From NCBI RefSeq assembly GCF_000764225.1, contig NZ_JQED01000017.1, positions 186,001-250,000 of the forward strand: DNA of 64,000 nucleotides, in the 5' to 3' direction. A program made the translations under genes and the position numbers. Below the pieces are notes generated by a model. That model was given only the letters and a program-made list of their open reading frames with translations. It had not been told where the DNA came from and did not search any database. Shown piece by piece: positions 28,933 through 37,513 of this stretch. Source of the stretch: Colwellia psychrerythraea. Lineage in GTDB: Bacteria > Pseudomonadota > Gammaproteobacteria > Enterobacterales > Alteromonadaceae. Positions within the stretch are counted from its first letter, which is position 1; each line of letters opens with the position of its first letter.

Positions 28933-29973
28933 TTAGCTGACTACTTTATTAGTGGGCGCAATTGATGTTTGCACAAGAGAGCCCGAATCTGGTGAAAGTG
29001 AACATTCAAGTTTTTGACCTTTATAAATTTTAAAGCTCGGACAACCAAAGCGCACTCGGCGTAATTGCCGCTCAATTAAGTCTTCAGCGTTAATTACATT
29101 AGTTAATAATTCAGTGAACTGTTTTCGGCTACGATGTATTTGAATGTTTAGGTATGACATATCAACCCCTAAATCTCTCAGTAAACAGTCAGTGTTTATC
29201 CAACCCTGTTCGGCAATGGGCATGCCTTTCTCGGCATCAGCGACTCTATATCTAGCTAAATTCAAGGTTAAATAGTGATGGCTACGACTCTGCAAATCAA
29301 TACTGCCTTGTGCCGACTTTACTGTTAACTTGGTAATCTCTTCATCTAAGCTGAGTTCAAAAAGGCAATGTATGTTATCAATGTTGAGTTGAGGTTTTGC
29401 TTGAATCTCTGTGCTGTCAGCTAAATGACTTAACTGAAATTGCCAGCGTTGGTTATCAAACTCAACAAGGTCATGTTCGCATAACAAACGCGGTTCTAAC
29501 TGAGGTTCATTAATATATTCGATACGCCATTGACCCGTTATTTGATTCAAAATCAAGGCTATTTCGGGGGCTTTTTCATTAGGTAATAAATGATAGGGCT
29601 GTAGTGAAATTGCCTCTTTAGGGTTACCGCGAAGCTCTTGGATACTCTCAGAATAAGGGATCAACTTAACGCTAGGTGGATTTAATTCACCGACAGTAAA
29701 TACAATTTCATCGTCATTGGAGAAGCGAATTTCGTCACCCACGTTGAGTAATTTTGGTTGTTGTTTAGTCAGTTTTTTTTTATTCAACCAAGTGCCATTG
29801 CTGCTTAAGTCACGAATAAACCATTGCTGATTTTGCCATTCAATAACCGCATGCATTTTAGAAATACGGGGGTTAGTAATCAGGGTATCTACTGAATAAG
29901 CGAAGCGACCAAAATTATGATAAGCATATAAATAACATCGTGTTTGTGACTGATGATTAAATAAATAAGCCAT
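28933..29973 (-). CDS. FHA domain protein with a C-terminal winged-helix-like region
   Basis: A 346-residue cytoplasmic protein. The FHA domain covers about residues 15-95: GRFAYSVDTLITNPRISKMHAVIEW with the Arg/Ser phospho-Thr binding pair, then DLSSNGTWLN. The middle looks like a second, degenerate FHA-like fold. The C-terminus (QGWINTDCLLRDLGVDMSYLNIQIHRSRKQF...) resembles a winged-helix DNA-binding or adaptor domain. It likely binds phosphothreonine on the kinase encoded next to it and passes the signal on. First gene of the pair. Confidence 0.8.
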   Translation of the reverse strand: MAYLFNHQSQTRCYLYAYHNFGRFAYSVDTLITNPRISKMHAVIEWQNQQWFIRDLSSNGTWLNKKKLTKQQPKLLNVGDEIRFSNDDEIVFTVGELNPPSVKLIPYSESIQELRGNPKEAISLQPYHLLPNEKAPEIALILNQITGQWRIEYINEPQLEPRLLCEHDLVEFDNQRWQFQLSHLADSTEIQAKPQLNIDNIHCLFELSLDEEITKLTVKSAQGSIDLQSRSHHYLTLNLARYRVADAEKGMPIAEQGWINTDCLLRDLGVDMSYLNIQIHRSRKQFTELLTNVINAEDLIERQLRRVRFGCPSFKIYKGQKLECSLSPDSGSLVQTSIAPTNKVVS

Positions 29974-30195
29974 AGTAAAACCTAACTAAGCAAAACCGAA
30001 AGTGAATTTTTGTGGGAAAAAGTAGAGTAGCGTTTATTAGTAGTAGTGTCCAGTCGTTTACCTTTAGTTAACTTATTAACATCGCTAGTTTTTATCTAGC
30101 TGTAATAAGATGTAATATTTTTTTTCTGTTAACTCGATATGCTTACCCCAGAACCAAGATACTTATTGTTATATAGCTAACATATCGATGGCAAC

Positions 30196-31116
30196 ATGAT
30201 AAAAAAACTTAAAAGTAACTACCAACTCTTAAACTTCAATAGCGCTCATCCTCTGTGGTTAAACGCCATTCTCAAAACGGAGGCTATTGAGCGTGTTAGC
30301 TATATTTTACTCTGTCGTTTGCAAACGACGGTTGAGCCAGAACTATTATTTTCTATTTTTCATCAAGAAGTGAGCAAGTACTTACCTATATTCAATGTTC
30401 GATTTGTGGCAAGTAACTTTGAATTAGATCTACTAGAGCAAGATCAAGGTGGTTATTGCATAAGCCAGAGGTTGGCAGCTAAAGATAAATCCCTTGGTTG
30501 TTTGAAATGTTATTTCACGGATAAGCCAACATTAGCCCAAGTACAGTTGCTGAAAAAACTAGTGAAAATACTGTCTTATCCTCTGAATAACGCCATACAA
30601 TATCAGCAAGTAAAACATATGGCATTAACGGATAATTTAACCGGTTTGGCAAATCGCAATCAGTTTGAAACGACTTATCAAGTTTTAGTAAGTAAAAACC
30701 TTGAAAAGCAAACTTGTTTTTCCTTGTTAGTCATCGACCTAGATGGTTTTAAAAAAGTGAATGATCAATTTGGTCATCAAACAGGCGATCTTGTACTGTG
30801 TAGCTTCGCTAAAATATTATTAGCGTGTTGTCGTGAACAAGATAAAGTTTTTCGCTTTGGCGGTGATGAGTTTACGATTTTATTGAATGATACGAGTGTT
30901 GAATCTGTGCCAAGAATAGCACTGCGTATAGCAAAGCTAATGGAAACTTGTCAGTTATTAGCAAAGTTTGGTTTGTCTTGCAGTATAGGCAGCGCGCTAT
31001 ACCATCGTTATGATGAATCTAAGCAGCTTTATGGCCGAGCAGACGAAGCTTTGTATCGAGCAAAAGAGAAAGGGAAAAACTGTTTGGAAATGTCGCCTTG
31101 CAGCCAAATGACCTAA
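30196..31116 (+). CDS. Diguanylate cyclase with a novel N-terminal region
   Basis: A 306-residue soluble protein. The C-terminal GGDEF domain (residues about 145-300) starts with MALTDNLTGLANRNQFE, has the active FRFGGDEFTILL motif and ends with GRADEALYRAKEKGKN. It should make cyclic di-GMP. No RxxD inhibitory site is evident upstream of GGDEF. The N-terminal 140 residues have no membrane helix and look like a GAF-type sensor (GGYCISQRLAAKDKSLGCL), but that is weak. Confidence 0.85.
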   Translation: MIKKLKSNYQLLNFNSAHPLWLNAILKTEAIERVSYILLCRLQTTVEPELLFSIFHQEVSKYLPIFNVRFVASNFELDLLEQDQGGYCISQRLAAKDKSLGCLKCYFTDKPTLAQVQLLKKLVKILSYPLNNAIQYQQVKHMALTDNLTGLANRNQFETTYQVLVSKNLEKQTCFSLLVIDLDGFKKVNDQFGHQTGDLVLCSFAKILLACCREQDKVFRFGGDEFTILLNDTSVESVPRIALRIAKLMETCQLLAKFGLSCSIGSALYHRYDESKQLYGRADEALYRAKEKGKNCLEMSPCSQMT

Positions 31117-31213
31117 ATAGCTAAAGCTCAACTTCCCCGTTGTAGAAATACACCTTACTTAAAATTCCTCATTTCTTTGTGCTCAAATAAGAAACCCTCA
31201 ATAAAATACAAAC

Positions 31214-31232
31214 GCTAATGATTTGCATTACA
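31214..31232. promoter_or_regulatory. Candidate Fur box
   Basis: GCTAATGATTTGCATTACA matches the 19-base Fur consensus (GATAATGATAATCATTATC) at 13 positions and keeps both TAATGAT and CATTA arms. It lies 110 bases before the first gene of the PepSY reductase operon, whose role in ferric siderophore reduction fits Fur control. Confidence 0.55.
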
Positions 31233-31341
31233 TGTTGTGGTATCGTACTGCTCTGATTTAATGCCTGTACTGTAGATGCATTATCCGTTTGTTATCTCTT
31301 CAAAGTATCTGAGTACAAGGGGCGATGCAGGAGCAGTAGAT

Positions 31342-31674
31342 ATGGAATGTTTAGTGTCTTATTTTATAAATTTTTTTAATGAACCTAGCCCTCGTTGGGC
31401 TATTTTTTCTCGCGTATTGGCAGCTACTTTTGGCGGTTATGCATTAGCAACATCTAGTGCTCTTTTTATCAGCCAATTACTCTCAAGCAGTGCAGGGAGA
31501 TACCAAGCTATTCATATTGGATTATTACTCTCATTCCTTGTGTATGCCTGTGCTGCCATGTGGGTATTTTCGGCATCAAATGCCACTAAGGCATGGATAG
31601 GCCTAATAAAGTGGAATCTAGCCTTTTTATTCGGGACTTGGTTATTAATGCAGTTTTCGGGTGCGAGTCACTAA
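31342..31674 (+). CDS. DUF3649-type membrane protein
   Basis: A 110-residue protein with three hydrophobic segments. PSPRWAIFSRVLAATFGGYALAT and the downstream WVFSA...AWIGL match the DUF3649 type often found next to PepSY iron-siderophore reductases. Function is unproven; it probably forms part of the membrane reductase complex. AGGAG stands 8 bases before this ATG, so I prefer it to the ATG at 31276. Its stop overlaps the next start (TAATG). Confidence 0.75.
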   Translation: MECLVSYFINFFNEPSPRWAIFSRVLAATFGGYALATSSALFISQLLSSSAGRYQAIHIGLLLSFLVYACAAMWVFSASNATKAWIGLIKWNLAFLFGTWLLMQFSGASH

Positions 31675-33305
31675 TGAAAGATAACTTTAGACAATCAATG
31701 AAGTGGTTTCATACTTGGGTGGGCCTGAGTGTTGGCTGGATCTTATTTTTTATGTTCTTAACCGGAACACTCGGTTACTTTTACCAAGAAATTACCCGTT
31801 GGATGGAGCCCGAGCGACCTTTTATTGAGCATAACTTGAGTAATGAGCAATTAATTACTACTGCACAAACATATTTGCAGAAAAATGCTCAGGGTATTGA
31901 TAAATGGGACATATATTTACCAACCGTTCGCAATCAAAATTTGCGTGTCGGCTGGCGTAATCCGCCAGAAGATGGGAAGAAGCGTGGTCGGTATAAGACA
32001 ACTGTGTTGGATATAACCACAGGCGAAAAAGTCGAGAGTCGAGCAACGGGTGGCGGTAGGCTGCTTTATAGAATGCATTATCGTTTGCATTATTTATCCA
32101 CTAAAATCAGCTATTGGATCGTGGGTTTCTGCGCCATGTTGATGTTGTTAGCCGTTGTCACTGGCGTTGTTATCCATAAGAAAATATTCACTGATTTTTT
32201 TACTTTTAGAGCAAAAAAAGGGTTGATTGGCTGGTTAGATATTCATAATGTATTGAGTGTTATTGCCCTGCCATTTCATTTTATGATCACTTACAGTGGT
32301 TTACTCTTTTTCCTTTTCACTTACATGGCACTAAGTACCAATCTGCAAACCAATGAAGATGAATATCGGGAAATGCGCAAAGAGATATTCCCTCGAACGA
32401 TTCATACAGATAGTGCAAATCAAGCGGCAGCAATGCAAGATTTATCATCGCTATATCAACAAGCGAAAAACACGTGGAAAAAAGATGAACTAAGTGCAAT
32501 TGAAGTGTTTGCTGCAAACGATATCAATGCCCAAGTACGCTTCATTCGTCATGAAACTGATATCACTTATAATCCAAATGATTATGTGAGAGTTAATGCA
32601 ATTACCAGTGAAGTCATCGAACAAACACCGAGAGAGTATACTGTAGCCGGTATGATTCATAATGGTTTTTATTCGTTGCACGAGGGCCAATTTGCCGGAC
32701 CACTAGCCCGTTGGATATACTTTTTAACCGGTCTTATTGGCACAGCCATGATTGCTTCAGGGTTAATTCTGTGGACCACTAAACGTAAACCTAAGCAACT
32801 GAAAAAGCTGAACGGCCCCGATTTTGGTTACCGACTAGTTGAACAACTCAATATTGGTACAATTGTTGGCTTGCCTATCGCTATCGCGATGTATTTTTAT
32901 GCTAATAGGTTGTTACCTGTTTCAATGGTTGGTCGAGTAGATTGGGAAGCTAATGTGATGTTTATTAGTTGGGCATTATTATTAATTTACCCTGCGTTTC
33001 GCCCTGCTACTAAAGCATGGCGTGAACAGTTACAACTTGCCGCACTGGTTTATATAGCACTACCCTTAATCAATGCATTAACCACAGATAAGCACCTTGT
33101 TAATAGTTTGTCGCAACAAGATTGGGGTTTTGCTGCTTTTGATCTGACATTCTTCACCGTTGGCTGTTGCTTTGCTTTTTCGGCTTATAAGTACAAAACA
33201 CTGCAGCCTAAAAAAGTAGTGAGCAGAAAAAAAAGACGACAAGACAATACATTAGATAATGACAATCGACTACAGTTGCCGCGTATTAGTAAGGAGAATG
33301 GCTAA
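31674..33305 (+). CDS. PepSY-domain membrane protein, likely ferric-siderophore reductase
   Basis: A 543-residue membrane protein of the PepSY-associated family. An N-terminal helix (MKWFHTWVGLSVGWILFFMFLTGTLGYFYQEI) holds the first His; further helices carry RMHYRLHYLS and HNVLSVIALPFHFMITYSG, whose His residues could ligate two hemes; GFYSLHEGQFAGPLARWIYFLTGLIG follows. PepSY proteins of this kind act as inner-membrane reductases releasing iron from siderophores. Start chosen at 31674 (coupled TAATG). Operon partners are DUF3649 and DUF3325 proteins. Confidence 0.82.
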   Translation: MKDNFRQSMKWFHTWVGLSVGWILFFMFLTGTLGYFYQEITRWMEPERPFIEHNLSNEQLITTAQTYLQKNAQGIDKWDIYLPTVRNQNLRVGWRNPPEDGKKRGRYKTTVLDITTGEKVESRATGGGRLLYRMHYRLHYLSTKISYWIVGFCAMLMLLAVVTGVVIHKKIFTDFFTFRAKKGLIGWLDIHNVLSVIALPFHFMITYSGLLFFLFTYMALSTNLQTNEDEYREMRKEIFPRTIHTDSANQAAAMQDLSSLYQQAKNTWKKDELSAIEVFAANDINAQVRFIRHETDITYNPNDYVRVNAITSEVIEQTPREYTVAGMIHNGFYSLHEGQFAGPLARWIYFLTGLIGTAMIASGLILWTTKRKPKQLKKLNGPDFGYRLVEQLNIGTIVGLPIAIAMYFYANRLLPVSMVGRVDWEANVMFISWALLLIYPAFRPATKAWREQLQLAALVYIALPLINALTTDKHLVNSLSQQDWGFAAFDLTFFTVGCCFAFSAYKYKTLQPKKVVSRKKRRQDNTLDNDNRLQLPRISKENG

Positions 33306-33628
33306 TGCTCTTATTAACCAGTTTAAGCTTTTTAGCTATGGTGCTTTTTTGCCTTGCGATGAATAAACATCGAAAACAAGTGTTCGAGCAAACACTGCCT
33401 AAGCTTGCGGTATTACTTTTTAGACCTTTAGCTTGGTTTGTGCTGATGTTTACCGCCTATTTAAGCGTGGCATTGTTTGGTTGGTCTATTGGGCCGGCAC
33501 TGTTATTCGGAGCGCTCACCATGGCAACCTTCTTGTTGATAATGGTGCTGACGTATAACGCGAAAATAGTACCACAACTTGCTATTGCTTCGTTATTAAT
33601 GGTTAGCGTAAGTGTGTTAACTCACTAG
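33305..33628 (+). CDS. DUF3325-type membrane protein
   Basis: A 107-residue protein with three helices and the MNKHRKQVF segment between the first two, typical of DUF3325 proteins encoded after PepSY reductases. Start overlaps the previous stop (TAATG) and AAGGAG lies about 8 bases upstream. Role unknown; probably a complex member. Confidence 0.8.
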   Translation: MLLLTSLSFLAMVLFCLAMNKHRKQVFEQTLPKLAVLLFRPLAWFVLMFTAYLSVALFGWSIGPALLFGALTMATFLLIMVLTYNAKIVPQLAIASLLMVSVSVLTH

Positions 33629-33713
33629 TTGCGATATTGATGTATTGCTTATTACCCAGTAGTTGCTTACAGTCCTTGCCTCACGACTATTAGTAAAGTG
33701 TAGAGGAAGTCTC

Positions 33714-34472
33714 TTGGAGTTTGCCGGTTTAACTATTGAAATAGCATTATTTTTATTTAGCATTGCCATTATTGCGGGTTTTCTTGATACCTTAGCAGGC
33801 GGAGGTGGCTTATTAACGCTTCCTGCATTGATGATGAGTGGTATGCCACCACTGTTAGCGCTGGGTACCAATAAGTTGCAATCTTGCGTGGGAGCAGGGA
33901 CTGCCAGTATGATGATGCTGCGAAATAGACGGGTGAGGTGGCGTCAGATTAAAGAGTTAATGCCAGCTGCTTTTATCGGATCTGTTATTGGTACCGTCAT
34001 TGTTCAATTCGTTAATACCGAAGCGTTAACGTTTATCATTCCTGTGGTGATTAGTGTTATTGGCATTTATTTCTTACTAACCCCGACAGTAGATGCTGAA
34101 AATAAACCTGCGAAAGTCTCGGCAGTAAGTTATAGAAACTTTGTTGTACCTTTGATCGGTTGTTATGACGGGGTTTTGGGGCCAGGCACAGGTTCTTTCT
34201 TTACTCTGGCTGGTCGTGCACTGCGAGCACAGAAATTTCTCGAAGCAACAGCGATAGCTAAAACGCTGAATTTTTCTACCAATATTGCCTCGTTGCTTGT
34301 GTTTTTATTTGCCGGGCAGGTTATTTGGCTGGTTGGCTTCATTATGATGTTGGGTCAATTTATTGGTGCTTGGTTAGGCGCCCATTGCCTATTTAAAATT
34401 CCGGTAAATTATTTAAGGTATTTAGTGGTTATCATGTGTTTTGGCATGTTGGCTAAATACGTGACGACGTAG
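33714..34472 (+). CDS. TSUP (TauE/SafE) family membrane transporter
   Basis: Seven- or eight-helix transporter of the sulfite/sulfonate exporter family. Two family repeats are evident: GFLDTLAGGGGLLTLPALM...GTNKLQS and GCYDGVLGPGTGSFF. Substrate may be a sulfur oxyanion. I place the start at the TTG at 33714, 6 bases after AGAGGA; another TTG at 33663 would add 17 basic residues. Located 85 bases after DUF3325, perhaps in the same transcript. Confidence 0.82.
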   Translation: MEFAGLTIEIALFLFSIAIIAGFLDTLAGGGGLLTLPALMMSGMPPLLALGTNKLQSCVGAGTASMMMLRNRRVRWRQIKELMPAAFIGSVIGTVIVQFVNTEALTFIIPVVISVIGIYFLLTPTVDAENKPAKVSAVSYRNFVVPLIGCYDGVLGPGTGSFFTLAGRALRAQKFLEATAIAKTLNFSTNIASLLVFLFAGQVIWLVGFIMMLGQFIGAWLGAHCLFKIPVNYLRYLVVIMCFGMLAKYVTT

Positions 34473-34523
34473 TTGCTCTGGTACATAAAGTATAACCTCC
34501 ATACAAAGTGTAAGATTTATTGA

Positions 34524-36269
34524 TCATAAGAACAATGCTAAGCGTGTATTAAAACCGCTGCTTCTACCTTGTAAGTCGCAGGTTTCAGAGATAAAACTAC
34601 ATCGGTCTAAATCTACCCAACGGTAATTGAAATTGACGTTAAATTTTGCAGTTAACCACCAAGCAAAACCGACAGATAATATTGAGGTATCTCCCGCTGC
34701 TAAACCACCATCACTGCCATCAAATACAGACCAACGAGTACTGACTTCCAGTGCTCCCCAGCCTCCTTGTTCAACACTGCGAGCTACGCGTAGTGGGGAG
34801 AAGGTGCCACTCCTTTTATTGTATTCGCGCATTTCACCAGTGACTGAAAATACCGCGCTAATATGGTAGCCAGAAAGCTCTGGATTTTGTAGATAATTGG
34901 CTGCGATTTTATTTTTGCTATATTCACCAATCAGCCAAACAGGACCCTTACGCCAAGATGCTTCAAGGTTATAAGTGATGCTGTTATCAGCATCAATATC
35001 TCCGGTATCGACAAAGAGGACAGATTTATTAAATTCAGGTTCAGAAGCGTACCTTAATCCTTCTTTTGCATTACTATAGCGTAGGCCAAAAGCCAGGTGG
35101 ATTATTTCATCTTCATCTGCTGATAGGTAAGGCAACCAAGTTGTTCGCCCGACGAGTTCTGTGGAATTCTCGCTAAGTGAGCCTTCGTCCTCTAGCCAGT
35201 TATTAAAGACACCGCCTGCCCAAGTTACCTTTTGATTCAGTGAAATGCCACTTAAGACAGCACCAAAGTTACGTGAGGGCAGTAATGCATCAGAAACCAA
35301 GGCGCGTTCCTGCATCGGTAAAAAAGTCATACTCATTAGTCTTTCCATCGAAATAGGCTCTTTTTGCTTACCTATACTCAGGGTAGTGTTATAAAAGCTA
35401 GGTATATCAAGGCGCCAATCCATAAAACTGATATTATCTGTCGTGTTGGTGTCATAACCTTTATCGAAGGCATTAGTGGCTCCTGTAATCATATAGATCC
35501 AGGGTTTATCAAATTTTATTGCCCCCGCAAGGCCAAAACGCAGCGCTCGGATTTCACCGCCATTAAAATCTTGTAAATCGCCGACTTGCGCTAAGCTAGT
35601 ATCATCTTGTGATTGCCAGCTTTGTCTGTCTAAAGCCAGCGCACCAATTAATATGGTAGAAAAATAGTCATTATCAAACTTTATCCAATCGGCATCTTTA
35701 TAGTTACTGGGTAAAACAATGGGCGGCGGGGTATAAGATAACCAGCCTGCACGCTTTGGTTTTATTCTTTTCTGTTCTGCTAATGCAGAGATATTACTCT
35801 CGGCTCTGAGGTTATTTCGAATAATAACGCCGTTATGGATAGCGAGCAGTACATGTTTTTTAGTGTCGAGTAAGGCCTCAATATTCTCATGAGGGTCAGC
35901 ATCTAAAATTAGAAAATTGGCAATTTCTCCTGATTCTAGTGAGCCGAGAATAAAGCCATTTTGCGCATCAAAAATAATATCACCGTGGCCAACATCGATA
36001 TCATCTTTTGTTACTAGGTCGAATAACTTATTGGTGATAACTAAGTTAGCGGTAGTGCTCTTCTTTTTTTTTGCAGGATCGACAAAGGTGATATTGCGAA
36101 TGACTATTTTTTGTTCGACTGCCTCAGGGGCATTGGGCACTGCTTTTTGTGAAATCTTTTCGGCTTGGCAAATAGATAATTGACTTAACGTAAAAATGGC
36201 CAATGTCAGAGTTGTCCAGAGCATGGTGAATATATTTCTTTTTATCCTCATCATGTACCTATTTATCAA
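34524..36269 (-). CDS. Porin O/P-like outer membrane protein with an amidohydrolase-like N-terminal domain
   Basis: A 581-residue exported protein. After a signal peptide (ending near residue 36), residues 54-153 read like the composite beta-sandwich of amidohydrolases: IVIRNITFVDP...ANLVITN...GDIIFDAQNGF, then directly LGSLESGEIANFLILDADPHENIEALLDTKKHVLLAIHNGVII. The metal-binding TIM barrel that should lie between them is absent. From about residue 195 on it is a beta-barrel of the phosphate-selective porin O/P type, rich in aromatic strand ends and finishing with ALFL (terminal Leu, not Phe). The fusion is odd; the amidohydrolase-like part cannot be catalytic. See findings. Confidence 0.75.
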   Translation of the reverse strand: MINRYMMRIKRNIFTMLWTTLTLAIFTLSQLSICQAEKISQKAVPNAPEAVEQKIVIRNITFVDPAKKKKSTTANLVITNKLFDLVTKDDIDVGHGDIIFDAQNGFILGSLESGEIANFLILDADPHENIEALLDTKKHVLLAIHNGVIIRNNLRAESNISALAEQKRIKPKRAGWLSYTPPPIVLPSNYKDADWIKFDNDYFSTILIGALALDRQSWQSQDDTSLAQVGDLQDFNGGEIRALRFGLAGAIKFDKPWIYMITGATNAFDKGYDTNTTDNISFMDWRLDIPSFYNTTLSIGKQKEPISMERLMSMTFLPMQERALVSDALLPSRNFGAVLSGISLNQKVTWAGGVFNNWLEDEGSLSENSTELVGRTTWLPYLSADEDEIIHLAFGLRYSNAKEGLRYASEPEFNKSVLFVDTGDIDADNSITYNLEASWRKGPVWLIGEYSKNKIAANYLQNPELSGYHISAVFSVTGEMREYNKRSGTFSPLRVARSVEQGGWGALEVSTRWSVFDGSDGGLAAGDTSILSVGFAWWLTAKFNVNFNYRWVDLDRCSFISETCDLQGRSSGFNTRLALFL

Positions 36270-36461
36270 GTGGATGATAACAAGTACTAATATGTGCTGA
36301 GCTCTGTATATAATTTATGACGCAACGCAAATTAATCAAGTTATTTCATTATTGATATTATTCTAGACTACATTGTGAACCTAAGCCTTAAACCATGCTA
36401 AGTTTCGCCTTATTATCAATGGTTTTTGCTTAATATGACAATTTCATTGAGTATGTCACTG

Positions 36462-36758
36462 CTAAATTGTCGTTAAACTGGCAAGCTCTTCAGAAAATAG
36501 ATCAGTTAAAAAGATGAGTGCCGGAAAAACATGGAAGTAGCTGCGCATAAAAAATTGAATCGTTTCATTAGCATGATTTAGTTCCATGAAATAATCCATA
36601 ATTCGCCTGCCCTTATAGGCAATAGAGCAACAAATAATGGCGGTAATAGCCAAGCTTGGCTCAGCTGTTTCGGCAACCAAGGCATTAGCAGAAGTAATAA
36701 TCATTAGTAAAATCCATGAGAAATCTAATGCATTGAGTGTGAAGATATTTTTTATCAT
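36462..36758 (-). CDS. norF: NorF-like cytochrome oxidase subunit IV-family protein
   Basis: A 98-residue protein with three helices (TLNALDFSWILLMIITS, PSLAITAIICCSIAYKG, FHVFPALIFL) and a GRRIMDYFMELNHA loop, matching the prokaryotic COX4/NorF family. NorF supports nitric oxide reductase activity in denitrifiers. It lies 9 bases after norE. No norCB genes are in the window. Confidence 0.75.
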   Translation of the reverse strand: MIKNIFTLNALDFSWILLMIITSANALVAETAEPSLAITAIICCSIAYKGRRIMDYFMELNHANETIQFFMRSYFHVFPALIFLTDLFSEELASLTTI

Positions 36759-36767
36759 GAGGATCCC

Positions 36768-37388
36768 TTATCGAAGTACGTATAACAGTGGAAAAATGAT
36801 TACCCAAGCTAAATCGACCATATGCCAATAACAAGCGATGGCGGTTAATCCGATATGGTTTTGTTTGGTATAACGACCAACTTTGAGTTGATGAATAGCC
36901 CAAAGTAAACTACCGCTTGCCCAACCAACATGTAATAAATGGTTAAAGGTCATGTAGTAATACATGGTATAGAATTTGTTGGTATTGGTTTCAATGCCCT
37001 GATCTACATTCCAATGATATTCCCAAACTTTGATCACAAGATAAAGGCAGCCACAGAACACTGCTCGCCATAGCCACTTTATACTTTGCTCAGGGTCATC
37101 CATGCGAATGGACGCCAGTGCTTTGGCAACAAAAAAGCTACTCGTGATTAAGGCAAAGGTATTTAAAGTGCCTGCTAACGTGTTTAACTGTTGTGGTCCT
37201 TGGTTAAATTGTTCTGGGTAGTGCGCTTTGGCAATAAAGTACACTAAAAAAAACAGAGCAAATTCAGTTAATTCGGCGAATATACCTACCCAAATAGCCC
37301 GGTTACCCGGTATTTTATTTAGCGTTTCCGGTTCTTTAGTGACTGAGCCACTGCCGTTTAAATTAAAATCTGTTGCGGTAATAGTCAT
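36768..37388 (-). CDS. norE: NorE-like cytochrome oxidase subunit III-family protein
   Basis: A 206-residue five-helix protein. It opens with the family features GNRAIWVGIFAELTEFALFFLVYFIAKAHYPEQF and ends in IACYWHMVDLAWVIIFPLLYVLR, as in NorE. It is shorter than true coxC and lacks its N-terminal two helices. NorE is known as a helper of NO reductase, exact role unclear. It probably shares a transcript with norF and perhaps ccoG upstream. Confidence 0.82.
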   Translation of the reverse strand: MTITATDFNLNGSGSVTKEPETLNKIPGNRAIWVGIFAELTEFALFFLVYFIAKAHYPEQFNQGPQQLNTLAGTLNTFALITSSFFVAKALASIRMDDPEQSIKWLWRAVFCGCLYLVIKVWEYHWNVDQGIETNTNKFYTMYYYMTFNHLLHVGWASGSLLWAIHQLKVGRYTKQNHIGLTAIACYWHMVDLAWVIIFPLLYVLR

Positions 37389-37464
37389 ATAATTCCTTAC
37401 TCGTAGACAAGTGACTGACTAAGCCATCACTCACCTTTCAGAGTGAAGTTAATAATTAAGAGTT

Positions 37465-37506
37465 AATAACAACAAAGCGACTGGTCTGCGAGGCTTTGTT
37501 GTTATT
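37465..37506. terminator. Hairpin between ccoG and norE
   Basis: Perfect 14-bp stem AATAACAACAAAGC / GCTTTGTTGTTATT with a 14-base loop, directly after the ccoG stop. On the minus strand it is followed by AT-rich but not U-rich sequence, so it may attenuate or stabilise rather than end the transcript. Confidence 0.55.
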
Positions 37507-37513
37507 CCATCTG

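Noticed and set aside
36768-37388. True cytochrome oxidase subunit III
   Set aside because: Shorter than coxC, lacks first two helices and partners with a NorF-like gene.
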